In this document: positions 18,785-30,390 of the stretch, piece after piece | Numbering within the stretch: position 1 is the stretch's first letter | How the letters are laid out: each line of letters begins with the position of its first letter | Origin: Mesostigma viride | Lineage: Eukaryota > Streptophyta > Mesostigmatophyceae > Mesostigmatales > Mesostigmataceae | Assembly (NCBI GenBank): GCA_009746045.1 | Contig: RPFO01000213.1 | Location: 9,728,025 to 9,792,024 of the forward strand | DNA length: 64,000 bases | Direction of reading: 5' to 3' | Made by a program: the position numbers and the translations under genes | Notes under the pieces: generated by a model | What the model saw: the letters and a program-made list of their open reading frames with translations, nothing else | Databases searched by the model: none | What the model was told of the DNA's origin: nothing

Positions 18785-21048
18785 GGGGACGTGGCGCGCC
18801 GAATATTTTCCGCGCGAAAAAATTCGCGGTACCAGCCGTACCGTGAAAAGTGGGTGCACCGTGCGCGCACCCCTTGCGGAAGTGGTCATGGCGACTGCGT
18901 TTAGGTGAAACTAGCAATGTAGGGCTAGAGAAATGCAAAAAAAATGCTCGAATATTGAAGAAGATGATTTCATGATGTTGGGTTGTGGCGGCAAGTAGCT
19001 GGTTTACAATATCGCTGCTTTCTTTTACTGCCATCGGCATGGGGGTTAAACTGCATTTTTTGGTCGCGCGGAATAAAATAGAGTTCGTGATAGCGGCAGT
19101 AAATTCGCAGTTTTGGGGGCCTTTTTGACCGTCAGGGATGCATTAATATCGGTAGCATTGAATTCCAAACCGAACTGGTGCTTTTTGCTACATTTTCGGC
19201 CATTCTCGGTAAGTAATTCTTCAGGCCTGCGCAGTGCATGTCGGAACCTTCCATGGAAGAACGGCCGTTGTTGCGCGCCTGAGCGAGGGATCTGCGAGGG
19301 CAAGGTATAGATTTGTCGCGAATGTTATGTGCTATCAGTTCTTTCTTCTATGAGCTCATCGTTCGAAGGTTTTTGCGTTCTGTTTGGGCCGTTTCCGCCA
19401 GCTAGCTCGCCGTTGCTTGCCGAATACCTGGCAGCTTTAGATTGTTTTCGTTGATGTCGTGGTTAGGGCCGCTTCAGTCGAAGCCTATAGCTTCTCGGGA
19501 AGGTTTAAGGCATTTCATAAAACGTGTTCTGGCAAGGATGGTGTGCGTATGGACGCTTCTTGTTGTGTTAGAGTGACGCACCCTCTCTTCGCAGCGGCAT
19601 CACAGCGCTCATGCGCTGGAGGGCCGCCAATGGTTTCTTTCCATTTTCTCGTGCAGGGGAGGAAGTGTTTTATGGACGATCATGTTGGAGATATTGCATT
19701 TGTGTGACTGCATGTAGATAGCTGCCACCATTGGTTTATTTGAGCTTTCCCTTGATATGATGATGTGAAAAGACTGCAATGTGCTGAGCCAACCATGGTT
19801 GACATGGTTGACTGCATGCCATCGTTGTATGCCATGATCTCCTTGGTTCCTTGCCCTCCATAGTTCCAGTTTGTTGCCCATCTCAGGTAGGGCAGTGAAG
19901 GAGTTGTTGCTGTGTTGATTAGCTTGGTTGGCATAAACCTTACACTCTAACCTGGGAGAAACATAGAAAATGCTGGTTAGGCATTTTAGTGCCATCAGCA
20001 TTATTGCTATTCACATGCTTATATGTCTGGCCATGCTCGAGGGACGGTGAAGGTGTATGAGGTGTGTGGCCACCCCTTTGTACTTCATAACATATTCAGC
20101 ATGTATTTGATGCATGTTGGATGGCATGTAAAGTGTGATTGTGTTAACTTGGTTACTGAGTGGTCCTTAGCGCCTGTCAGGTGGTCGTCTAGGAAACCCA
20201 TCAGTGCGTGTCACAGTGACCCCAAACCTTGAGCATGTGTCGTCATCAGTGTGCAAGAGTTATTTATATGTGCTTTTGGTCATAGATTTGCTGAGTTCTA
20301 ATCATGAAGTTTACAAGGTAACCTTGGGTTGACTAATGTGTATGCTCTATTGGCATGTATGCCTAACGATCGTGTTGCTATGCTTAGGCTGGCAAGGTTG
20401 GCCATGCCGAGGGCAGGTGAGGGCAGATGAGGTGCCTAGCTGTTTGCTTATGTATTGTGATCGAGTAGGGCATGCTTTCAGGCTTTTTGGATGGAAAACA
20501 TCATGCCTAACTGGCCTTGTACAAAGAAAAACCTCCTTTAGCTTATGTTCAGGTTTTAGCACGTTTAACTTTATAACTTGAGCTAGACTTGTCGGAATGA
20601 CCTGGGACTTGGAAGACAGTTGTCCCCCTGTTAGACGGATTTTCGCTGCAGAAAAAAGTATTTTTTTGACGTGTTTATAAAAAGTTATTCCCAATGTCCG
20701 GTAAAAAAAGGGTCGTTTTGCGGGGAAATTAATAACTGTTCGAGGTTTTGCCCTTTCCATGATGTAAATAGCTCAGCAAGCTACAAACTCAGGGAACTAA
20801 AAACGCTGCAGGCAGTTTTGCAAATAAATGTGTGCATTGGCTGGGGCATACCCAGCCCTAATTAGCGTCTTTTGCTATTTATAGCGCATTATTGGTGTAT
20901 ATATGGGGGTAGTACCCCCAACAAGTGCATGGACAACTCACTAGAGATGTTATTTAGTGCCCCCAATCATAACTTAGCGTTGTGCAAATGAGTTTCAAGT
21001 GATATTAGCATAGGTCAATTTTTATGGGTTTTGGGGTGCCACCTCCCC
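18785..21048. mobile_element. 2.26-kb TTAA-flanked DNA transposon, piggyBac-like and non-autonomous
   Basis: The element is bounded by TTAA on both sides (18781-18784 and 21049-21052). Its ends are imperfect inverted repeats: GGGGACGTGGC on the left and, as reverse complement, GGGGAGGTGGC on the right. Removing it and one TTAA restores the LINE sequence without a gap. TTAA target duplication is the hallmark of the piggyBac superfamily. No transposase ORF is visible; the interior is non-coding. Two related internal blocks, near 20030 and 20400, resemble each other. Strand is undefined. Confidence 0.85.
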
Positions 21049-22830
21049 TTAAGGACCTGCCGGAGCATCCTGTAAACTGTGCCGTCGAGCCGAGCTGCCA
21101 GTTTGGGTGGGAGGGTCCACGCCTCGGCGCCATACGTGAGCACCGTGAGGACGAGGACCTTGAAGAGCATGCGCTTGCGGTGCCCGTTCAGGCCCTTCGA
21201 GCGCCAGTAGGGTGTGAGCGAGCGGAGCTTGGCCCAGGCAAGGCCGATGCGGGTGTCCACATCGTCGGCGGTGTCAGGAAGCCAGCTCCCCAACAGCTTG
21301 AAGCGGTCGCGGAACGGGACCTCCGTCCCGTCGAGCAGGCGCGGCAGCGGGGGTTTACTGGATGCTCCTATCACCATCGCCTCAGTTTTGACACTAATCT
21401 CCAGCCCCACCGCCCGCGCCTCCAGGCCCAGGCAGTCCAGCCAGGTCTGAATGTGCTCGGGCTCTCGATGAGGGTGGTATCATCCGCATAAATCAGGTCG
21501 GCAAGGCGGTAACCAGGTCTAACCCCGCCGTGCTCTTTCACGTTAAGGATGTCCAAGCCTGGCTCGAACCCCTTAAGAGCAGTAAAGCGCGCACGTGCCC
21601 GGCGCATGACGTGATCCACGACAATAATGAACAGGTATGGGGACAGGACACAACCTTGCCACACCCCGTGGTGAAGGGGGAATGGTGGAGTGGTGCCCTC
21701 CGCAGTCCGCACTACTGCCTGTGAACCCTCATACAGACGGCGAATGGCAGCAATAAACGCAGGTGGTACCCGGTCCAGAGCTAGGATGGCCCAAAGAGCC
21801 TCCCAGAGAACCGTGTCAAAGGCCTTGATATAGTCAACAAAAATGAAGACCAGCGGCAAACTGTCAGGGGGAAGTCGACGCACCTCCTCCATCAACCGGC
21901 GCGCGACAAACACAGCCATGACAGTGTTACGACCACGACGGAAACCCATCTGAGACTCACCCAGGTGTGGGTCCAGCGCGGCGCGGAGCCTGTGCAGCAT
22001 CATGCGCATGAGGACCTTCAGCGCGGCGCTCTGGAGGCAGACACCCCGGTAGTTACCGGGGTCAGCAGCAGAGCCCTTCTTGTACAGCATGACGCGGATG
22101 GCTGTCTGCCACTCAGCAGGCGGAGGCTCGTCAGAGAGCAGGACACGGTTGCAGAACGCCAGCAGAAGATCCCTAACCGCCAGATCAGGGGTCTTCAGCA
22201 GCTCAGCAGAAAGGTGGTCGGCACCGACCGCCGCATCGTACCGCAGGCGAGCAAGGGCGCCGTCCATGCAATTCCTTCAAAGTGAAGGGGGGGACGACGT
22301 CGTCAGTGGCAAGGCAGCCCTCCTGCAAGGCGGGGACTTGGTAGTCCGCGGCCGAGGAGGGGGGCGCTGGCGGCGGCGGGGGTCCGGCGACCCCGAGGCG
22401 GGCGGCCGTCTCGGGGTGAAGCGGCGGGGGGGGGCGCGAGCCCCACCGGTCAAGGAAACATTGTGGGCCAACCAGCGGTCAAGGCTTACCGGCGCCGTGC
22501 CGTCCCCCGTGTGCTCCACCGGGGTGCGCTGCCGCCGGCCGCCGAGCCGGTCGAGGTGGTACCACATGTCCTTGCCCTGGTTGCGAGCCTGGCAGGCCTT
22601 GGCATCCGCGATGCACTGGGCCGCCTCCGCGTCCTGAGCGTGCTCGTAGGCCTCCACAAGGGCGGCCTTGAGCAATGGTTTCTGCAGCGGGTCCCGGTTA
22701 CGCTTGAGGCGGTGCCGGGCGGCCAAGACCTTGGGGTCCTGGCGGTAGAGCGGGCCGGGGCGGCGGCGGGGCATGACCGGCAGGTGCCGGGCCGCCAGCA
22801 ACGGGGCACGGGCCGCAAAGCCCGCAAAAA
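21049..22830 (-). mobile_element. LINE copy, antisense, coding part (pseudogene)
   Basis: Continues the copy at 18223-18784 and covers the reverse transcriptase and part of the linker, back to sequence matching about 15569 of the intact element. It contains FVDYIKAFDTV and YADDT, but a one-base loss near 21461 shifts the frame (ESPST instead of ESPEH). Another change near 22265 breaks the linker. Identity to the intact copy is very high, so it is a recent, dead copy. Confidence 0.9.
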
Positions 22831-23772
22831 TGAGAGTGGATGCGGTGCTCAAACTGGGCTGGGACCACGAGGTCGTCCAGCAGCATCTGAACGTAGTTCG
22901 TGACAGGTTTCCCTACCCGTTTGGGAATGTCCTTGGGGCCAGGCCAGGTCAGAATGTGCCGCCCTGGCTGTCCAAGCCGCTGGGGGCCGGCCAGACCAAG
23001 GGTGGTGTCGACCTGGCTGGTGCGGGCAAGGTGTCCTACAAATGCTATCCTACGCTGTCTAATCTCGTCCGAAACACGAGGCATGCCATGATACAGAGAC
23101 TCTGATGACGGACGCTCGGAAAAACCTACATTAAGGACCTGCCGGAGCATCCTGTAAACTGTGCCGTCGAGCCGAGCTGCCAGTTTGGGGGGAGGGTCCA
23201 CGCCTCGGCGCCATACGTGAGCACCGTGAGGACGAGGACCTTGAAGAGCATGCGCTTGCGGTGCCCGTTCAGGCCCTTCGAGCGCCAGTAGGGTGTGAGC
23301 GAACGGAGCTTGGCCCAGGCAAGGCCGATGCGGGTGTCCACATCGTCGGCGGTGTCAGGAAGCCAGCTCCCCAACAGCTTGAAGCGGTCGCGAAACGGGA
23401 CCTCCGTCCCGTCGAGCAGGCGCGGCAGCGGTGGTTTACTGGATGCTCCTATCACCATCGCCTCAGTTTTGACACTAATCTCCAGCCCCACCGCCCGCGC
23501 CTCCAGGCCCAGGCAGTCCAGCCAGGTCTGAATGTGCTCGGGGCTCTCGATGAGGGTGGTATCATCCGCATAAATCAGGTCGGCAAGGCGGTAACCCGGT
23601 CTAACCCCGCCGTGCTCTTTCACGTTAAGGATGTCCAAGCCTGGCTCGAACCCCTTAAGAGCAGTAAAGCGCGCACGTGCCCGGCGCATGACGTGATCCA
23701 CGACAATAATGAACAGGTATGGGGACAGGACACAACCTTGCCACACCCCGTGGTGAAGGGGGAATGGTGGAG
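22831..23772 (-). mobile_element. LINE internal fragment, antisense, truncated at both ends
   Basis: Matches the intact LINE from about 16706 to 17650, with no 3' tail. It joins the preceding copy at 22830/22831, where sequence equivalent to 17645 is followed directly by sequence equivalent to 15569. Read along the minus strand, the order is therefore late segment, then earlier segment, then late segment again. After 23772 about 40 bases (GACTAAATATAACTC onward) resemble the LINE 3' untranslated region. Confidence 0.88.
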
Positions 23773-24033
23773 ACTAAATATAACTCTTGGCTAATCTAGA
23801 AAATCCTAAAAGTGAACAGATAGTGACCAGGCAAATCACAGTGTCGCACGTGCGCCATCCACGTGCACCATCCACGTGCGCTCCCCCCATGGCTCCGCCT
23901 GCGCGTCATATTTAATTGAGGCCTAGAGCTATCAAGGAGACAACCAGCCTAGCTATACGCAGCAACTAGAGTTTCTATCGATCACTCAAGCTAGTCTAGT
24001 TTGCATGTGTACTCTACATCAGCAGGCACTGCA
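23773..24033. other. Spacer with no recognised gene
   Basis: Contains a possible remnant of LINE 3' sequence at its start and a short imperfect repeat, CGTGCGCCATCCACGTGCACCATCCACGTGCG-like, near 23850. Nothing coding is seen. Confidence 0.4.
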
Positions 24034-24863
24034 TATCTAACTTATGCCCAGTGCGCTGTGGATGGACAGGCGCACAGAATGTCTCATGTATAAAATTTGC
24101 CACTTAATAATATAGTATAATAGATAATAAATACATGCACGCTGCACTTGATAAATATAGTCATGCATAGTTTCATGACTTCAAAAACTGTGTGTGCTCG
24201 ACTAGAAATGCTACGACAGTCGGCTCCAGGAATCCCACGCAAAGCTGTCACGTCACAAAATGTAACTCTTCGTCTGTGACAGCAACATCAAACATGTTTT
24301 ACAGAAACACTTGATGAATGTCTGATTGTAACATGAATGGATGAGATCCGCTCCTTCTGGTCAATAAAGGAGCCAGATTCAGCCATGCGTCTTAGCATGA
24401 TATCAAGTTGTGCCCCAACGTTGGTTGTCTCACTGACACATCCTCACAACACATTGATCTAACTTATGCCAAGTGCTGTGGATGGACAGGCGCACAGAAT
24501 GTCTCATGTATAAAATTTGCCACTTAATAATATAGTATAATAGATAATAAATACATGCACGCTGCACTTGATAAATATAGTCATGCATAGTTTCATGACT
24601 TCAAAAACTGTGTGTGCTCGACTAGAAATGCTACGACAGTCGGCTCCAGAAATCCCACGCAAAGCTGTCACGTCACAAAATGTAACTCTTCGTCTGTGAC
24701 AGCAACATCAAACATGTTTTACAGAAACACTTGATGAATGTCTGATTGTAACATGAATGGATGAGATCCGCTCCTTCTGGTAAATAAAGGAGCCAGATTC
24801 AGCCATGCGTCTTAGCATGATATCAAGTTGTGCCCCAACGTTGGTTGTCTCACTGACACATCC
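24034..24863 (+). repeat. 420-bp tandem duplication, two nearly identical copies
   Basis: Sequence from ATCTAACTTATGCC at 24034 is repeated at about 24456 with an offset of 420 bases. Both copies end with TTGGTTGTCTCACTGACACA. Only a few differences are visible, such as CAGGAATCCC versus CAGAAATCCC and TCAATAAAGG versus TAAATAAAGG. It lies downstream of the NAA60-like gene and shows no ORF. Confidence 0.93.
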
Positions 24864-24952
24864 AGGTACGGATGCGTGTGAGACAACTTATAGCATCTAA
24901 CATCGGTGAGGACCACAACTCCACAAATTATACTGTAGTACCATTATAAATT

Positions 24953-24957
24953 TTACA
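24953..24957 (-). promoter_or_regulatory. TGTAA polyadenylation signal of the NAA60-like gene
   Basis: On the minus strand TGTAA lies about 110 bases after the stop codon at 25067-25069, in an AT-rich stretch. Confidence 0.45.
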
Positions 24958-25066
24958 CTACACTGCCTTGCCGGAACCGGCCAGAAGTCGAGCCCGCCAC
25001 CAGCTCTTTCTTTGTGAGGCCTTGGCACCTTGATCTCCCACAGTACAGGCACGTGCAAAAAATAGT

Positions 25067-28000
25067 TCACGCCCGCCACGTCAGCGAGCGCAGCTTCCCC
25101 CCCACCGTTCGCACCGCTGACGAGATCCAGTCGATCAGCGTACGTGGCGGGTGGCCGCCGTTCACGTAGCGTATGTAGAGAAAGGCGGCGTAGTGCTGCG
25201 TGGCGATGAAGTAGAAGTCCTGCAGATGCTGCAGCCGCTGGAAGTGGAGCTTCTCATACAGGTTCATGGCCGACTCGTTGTACTCGATCGTGTGCAAGTA
25301 GACAGCACGGCAGCTCTTCAGGGAGCGCGCGTATTCCACCAGGCGCGTGATGAGCGCCGACGCTGCGGTCAGGTAGGGTAGGGTGGAGTGGGGTGGGGTA
25401 GGAGTGGAAGATGACAGAAAGAAAGTGGAAAGGCAGTGGAGGGAAGAGTGGAAGATGAGGGGAGCGGAAAGGGGGGTGGGGGGAGGGATTGATACGTCTA
25501 AGAATAGGAATTGCAACGAGAGGCTGGCACGCTGCGAGCACGGCGGAAGGGGAGGCAGGGGGGGGAGGGCAGTGCAGGGGGGGAGGGCAGTGCAGGGGGG
25601 GGAGGGCAGTGCAGGGGGGGGAGGGAATTGGGCGGTGAGGCGAGACGAGGCGAGGCGAGGCGGGGCGAGGCGAGGCGAGGCGAGGCGGGGCGGGGCGGGG
25701 CGAGGCGAGGCGAGGCGAGGCGAGGCGAGGCGAGGCGAGGCGAGGCGAGGCGAGGCGAGGCGAGGCGAGGCGAGGCGAGGCGAGGCGAGGCGAGGCGAGG
25801 CGAGGCGAGGCGAGGCGAGGCGAGGCGAGGCGAGGCGAGGCGAGGCGAGGCGAGGCGAGGCGAGGCGAGGCGAGGCGAGGCGAGGCGAGGCGAGGCGAGG
25901 CGAGGCGAGGCGAGGCGAGGCGAGGCAAGGCGAGGCGAGGCGAGGTGGGGTGTGGGGGGGATGGAAGACCAAGTCTGTCAGAAGGGGCCGCATTGCAATG
26001 TGATACTATCTGTGAGCCAAGCCAACACACCATCGGGTTGACGGGCCAGATAAGACTCTCCTCAGGGCTAGCAGCTATGCCAACAAGTGAGGGTACATAT
26101 TTGATAGCTCCACCAAGCAGACACCTACTGTAATGGCCAACCACTGATGCCCAGCTTTGGGAAAGGCTCCACCTAACAGACACCTAACTCGACCCAAACC
26201 TAAATGAACCAGGAGGGCCACCTACCAGCGCCCAGCTTGCGGGAAGGCTCCATCTAATGTACAGGAAGCTTCTGAGTTTTGACAGAACCTACACCTAGCT
26301 CAGACCTAAATGACTCCAAAACTATATGTAGCGGCCACCCACCAATGCCCAGCTTGCGGAAGGGCTCCACCACGCCAAGCGTGAGGATGTAGATGAGGCA
26401 CCGCTCGCCGCTTGGGGAGCCCGTGAAGAAGGAGGGAAGCTCCGAGAACTCAAAGCCCAGCAGGTCCGACTGTTGGCGGGGTAGGGGAGTGGCAGGTACA
26501 GAAAGGCCAGCGAAAGGGTAGGTGAAAGGTGTACAGAAAGGCCAGGCATAGGGTAAGGAAAGGGTAGGGAGGGCGCTGTTGCGGGTACAGAAAGGCCAGG
26601 GGTGGCGTAGGAAAGGGGGTAGGGAAAGGGTAAGGAAAGGGTAAGGAAAGGAGGGTACAGAAAGGCCAGGGAAAGGGTAGGGAAAGGGTAAGGAAAGGCC
26701 AGGGAAAGGGTAAGGAAAGGGTCGGGAAAAGGCCAGGGAAAGGCAAGGCCGCGCAGGGTGAGGGCGGGTAGGGGAAGTGCAGGTAAGAGAGGAGGCGGGT
26801 AGGGGGGGAGGGTGGGGAGGGGGAGAAGGGCTAAGGGACATGGGAGTGTATGGGGGAGGTTCCCTCCCTTCGCTGTGCTGTTGTGAAAAGGTTGTCCCAA
26901 CCTGGCCACTCCCTGGCGATAAACCTCTGTTCTGCAGTATGCTCAAATCCCAGGGAGGGCGTCCTATCAAGTGATGTGCCCTTCCCCTGCGCCGCATGCC
27001 CGATGAGGTTTTGCCCTTTGTGCGCGGGCCAGAATGTTAGCACTGCGTCTGATAGTGAATGGTTGTGCTCTAGTAAATGCCTGGGTGACGTCGCGGGACA
27101 ATCAATAGTTTGAGTTACGCTGGTTAAAACAAGCTCAAACTTTTGGATTGTGTCCCTCCCTACTCGACGGAATTTTGAATGGGTGGATGGCCCGTTTGGT
27201 GTGTGAATGAATTTAATATTTGTTTGCCCTGAAAAGTATCCGATTTGCGGGGAAACTAATTGCTCAAACAAATGTGACCACTTTGACCTTGTAAATAGCC
27301 CAGTATTCCTAAAGTCAGGAACGTATGCAGGCACGTGTGGACAGGTCATTTGGTCAAGTGATTTGTCTTGGGCAAAAAAACTCATAGATATCGTATTTTT
27401 CTATTTTTAACTCGCCACTGGTGCGTGGTTGGGGGTGGTGCCCCCAACACGTGGTGGTATGAATGTCTCCAAAAATCATATTTATGGTACCCAATCATCA
27501 CTAGATGGTTCCCATGTGCACTGGAACTGATATACAGTGAGATCAGTGCTTCAGGGGTTTGGGCGTGCGAGTCCAACCTAAACTCACATTGTTGCTAAAC
27601 AAGTCATCGATAAAATTTATTCAGCTGTAAACCCGCATCGCTGCTGCACAAGGCATGGACTAAACAAATTTATCTCTAAACTCACATTGTTGTTGCACAA
27701 GGCATAAATGGACGCGGTGATGAACCCAACCAGCGTCTCCCCTCGCCTGGATGGCCTAGTTGCTGTGGGTATGCAGCTGCTGTCAGGTGTCCCCGCTCCA
27801 CCCGCCAGGGTGCTGCCAGGGACCGGCCCATTGGCGATCGCGGCCCACGTGATCATTTTGTCGTTGTGGACCGCGGCGTTGTAAAAGGCTGGCTCGTACC
27901 TGGGGCGAGGGTGACCAGCCACGCGAGATAAAAGGTTGCAACATTTTTACAATCCAACCCCTGTGCGTTGCCTTGCGAAGCTGTAGTGTTGGACCAGGTG

Positions 28001-28438
28001 CGGATATGTAGACCAGCAAGAGCTATAATTAGTCTCCTTTTACCAGCACGTGTTATAAGGGTTTTTGGACCAGCGTGCGTGATAAAGAAAAGCGCAGAAA
28101 AGATTCCAAACTGTACGAGGCCCTGGCCATTAGTGAAGGATAGTGCACAAAAGAAGGATTTCTCGACCAGGACGCCTTTTCAATTTTGCAATTGAAATCC
28201 GGCCTGACCAGCATTTTAAAGAAGGAATTCGTGAGCAAACGTACTCGATGGGGAACAGCTGTCGGTGCGCGGCAACCAGCACGTCCAGGTCATCAGGGCA
28301 TAGCGGCCGGTACGTGATAAACGCGTTCTTCGCCGCGTCACCTGGATAGTCGATTTGTACACTGATAGCTTCCACGGGTGGGGGATGCCCTAGTATCTTG
28401 GGAGCCGACACCGCTGGTGTGTCGAGATTCGCTTCCAT
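25067..28438 (-). CDS. NAA60: N-alpha-acetyltransferase 60 (NAA60/HAT4)-like GNAT enzyme
   Basis: NAA60 acetylates the N-terminal methionine of membrane-associated proteins; it is on the Golgi in animals and on the plasma membrane in Arabidopsis. Exons on the minus strand are 28438-28245, 27899-27686, 26469-26343 and 25362-25067. Together they make 831 nt, 276 residues, in one frame. Exon one gives ITYRPLCPDDLDVLVAAH and LFPIE. Exon two continues YEPAFYNAAVHNDKMITWAA and GETLVGFITA. Exon three gives YILTLGVVEPFRKLG, and the acetyl-CoA loop RKLGIA is completed across the exon three-four junction. Exon four has CRAVYLHTIEYNESAMNLYEK and YVNGGHPPRTLIDW, the characteristic NAA60 signature. The C-terminus is basic and amphipathic, consistent with peripheral membrane binding. 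Introns carry satellites. The N-terminal 35 residues have no recognised role. Confidence 0.9.
25525..25960 (+). repeat. (GAGGC)n pentanucleotide satellite
   Basis: About 60 GAGGC units run from 25640 to 25945, with a few GGGGC variants at the start, preceded by GGGGGGGAGGGCAGTGCA repeats at 25557-25620. It lies inside intron three of the NAA60-like gene, so the transcript carries GCCTC repeats. The long ORFs it generates on both strands are artefacts. Confidence 0.97.
26480..26830 (+). repeat. Purine-rich minisatellite in NAA60-like intron two
   Basis: Irregular units such as GGTACAGAAAGGCCAGG and AAAGGGTAAGG alternate over about 350 bases. It begins about 10 bases from the acceptor of exon three, so the polypyrimidine tract of that intron (minus strand) is built from this repeat. 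Confidence 0.85.
27220..27500. repeat. Dispersed repeat copy related to 20700-20970
   Basis: Shares with the interior of the TTAA element a series of blocks in the same order: GCGGGGAAA-TAAT, TGTAAATAGC-CAG, CTATTT, GGGGGTRGTRCCCCCAACA and CCCAATCAT. Blocks are separated by diverged sequence. It lies in intron two of the NAA60-like gene. No terminal repeats were found here. Confidence 0.55.
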
Positions 28439-29184
28439 GCGACAGGCAAGGAAATAGCACTTGAATTGCAGGGAGTTTACAGCGAGCACTCCAACATTTC
28501 TCTGCACACATCGTTACACTAGGATCTGCGTAAACGCCACGTAGTATGAATGCATGGCCATGTTATACATGAAGCATCACCATGGCAGAACACCGATGTT
28601 GGCCAGCACAGGCACACTCAAAATGCCAGTTATAATGAGTGCAGTCTGCCCCGAAAATCATTTTCCGAATGCCTTTCTCAAGGAAAATTCAGCCGTAATG
28701 GCGTAAGCCATGGTCGGCGAGGCCTGTGCAACTGGTCTTTTACAAGCCTGTGCACAGGCTTACGCTCGTTTCTAGGCCAAGTTTGGTAACCAGAACCCTC
28801 GCGGCTCTTGTGATGTGCGTACTAATTATTGCAATTGCTATGGCTGCTTGATATGACGTAGTGGCGTCTGTGCAAACTTATCGAAATTGAATTCTAGCTT
28901 AGTGGGGCAAGCTAATACTCAATGATAAAAATGATAAGGAGCGTGGTCTATGGCTACAAGGACTAGTTTATAAATTAGCGTGGTCGTGCGCATTCATGAA
29001 TTTGCGGTGCTTAGGTCGCTGGAGCAGTCGCAGGTAAACAGGAGCAATCTCGCCGTAAATTACAGTAACACAGGACGTAACGTCAGCTTGCATGCTGGCA
29101 GCAAAGTTTACTTACGCTGCACTACCACGCACGCACGCCTTCAGTAATTGTGGAAAAGTTTAAGCTGCTCACTGCTCACGGCTG
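28439..29184. other. Upstream region of the NAA60-like gene
   Basis: No ORF or RNA gene is supported. The first part must hold the 5' untranslated region and promoter of the minus-strand NAA60-like gene. No TATA box or other element could be assigned with confidence. Confidence 0.4.
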
Positions 29185-29856
29185 CTCACGGCTAGGGTTG
29201 TACCGAATAGCGTTTTGGCTTGCCGAATCGGATACTCGGACTAGGGGGGTGCCCCGAACCCGATGCCGAATATATTTGGAGCCTCCCGATACCGATACCG
29301 AATATGTTCGGAGCTGAAGGGCCCTTCCCGAATCGAACACCGAATAGTTCTCCGAACTATTCGGACGCCGATCGAATAACGACGACAGTAGCTACTATAA
29401 CGTATTAGGTAGACAACTTGTATCATTTATATTAATGAGACTTATATTAATTATTTTGTATCAATTATATATTGAGATACACTTAGTGTTTAATACTTAG
29501 ACGAGCACAGTTGCCTTCCCTGCATAGTGCATTCAGCTTTTGGGCGTTGGCCTAACTCTTGAGTCGGCGGAGGCATGACCGCGCCAGCTGGTGAGTGGAG
29601 GCTGGAGGCTGCGCCGCCCGCTGGTAGGGGTACTACTATTCGATATTCGGAACTACGAATATATTCGTCGAATAGTAGGGTGTTCCGATTTCGATACCGA
29701 ACATATTCAGAAGTAGAGCTTGCCTCCCGATACCGATACCGAATATGTTCAGACGGACAGACCGTTCGCCGTATACTGAACATATTCGGTGTTCGGTTCG
29801 GTATTCGGGGGATATTCGGTATTCGGAACACTATTCGGTACAACCCTACTCACGGC
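29185..29856. mobile_element. Non-autonomous hAT transposon (MITE)
   Basis: Perfect 18-base terminal inverted repeats lie at 29193-29210 (TAGGGTTGTACCGAATAG) and 29831-29848. They are flanked by the identical 8-base target duplication CTCACGGC at 29185-29192 and 29849-29856. Eight-base duplications and TIRs starting T/CAGGG are diagnostic of hAT elements. The 656-base interior has no transposase. It contains two direct copies of a block with CCCGATACCGATACCGAA (near 29285 and 29734) and many GAATATTCGG-like hairpins. It sits between two divergently transcribed genes. Confidence 0.93.
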
Positions 29857-30390
29857 AAGAGCTGCTGCAAGAGCTGCTGCAACTGCTTGCAAGTTGCAAG
29901 TGTAGCTTGACCAAGACGGAGGGTGCAGCCGGCAGCATACGAATGATAAGTTGATAACATTGCAGCGCACGACACGGCTGAATTTACGGACACGCTCGAG
30001 ACATGCTTTTCCGGTGAAATGGGTGTTAGTTTATTTCCATATAACAGTTAAGGTGACCCAGGTATGCCAAAAATAGCCTGAAATGCCTAGTTGTGCCTAA
30101 ATTGGGGTGCCCGCATTAATAAGGGGAGACATGCTTTCTACTCTCTAGAATCTAGATACACTCCTTGTTTTTGTTGTTTTGTCATACGCCGCACATGATC
30201 AGCAGAGAATCGATAGTAGCCGAGGGCCGGATATATTTTTAGATACAGTAGTCTTTCACTCTTTTGTGACGGTCTTGAACGCCAAGTCAGCAGATGCCCC
30301 GAATTGTGCCGATCTCGGAATTTATTTTATCACGAATTGGCGGTAAATTTATTCGGGCGCGCTCAGCAAACCCGCTGACCCGAGGCATCG
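29857..30390. other. Upstream region of the 162-residue gene
   Basis: Contains a short tandem run, AGAGCTGCTGCA, near 29858-29880. The last part should be the 5' untranslated region of the gene at 30391. No other feature is supported. Confidence 0.4.
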
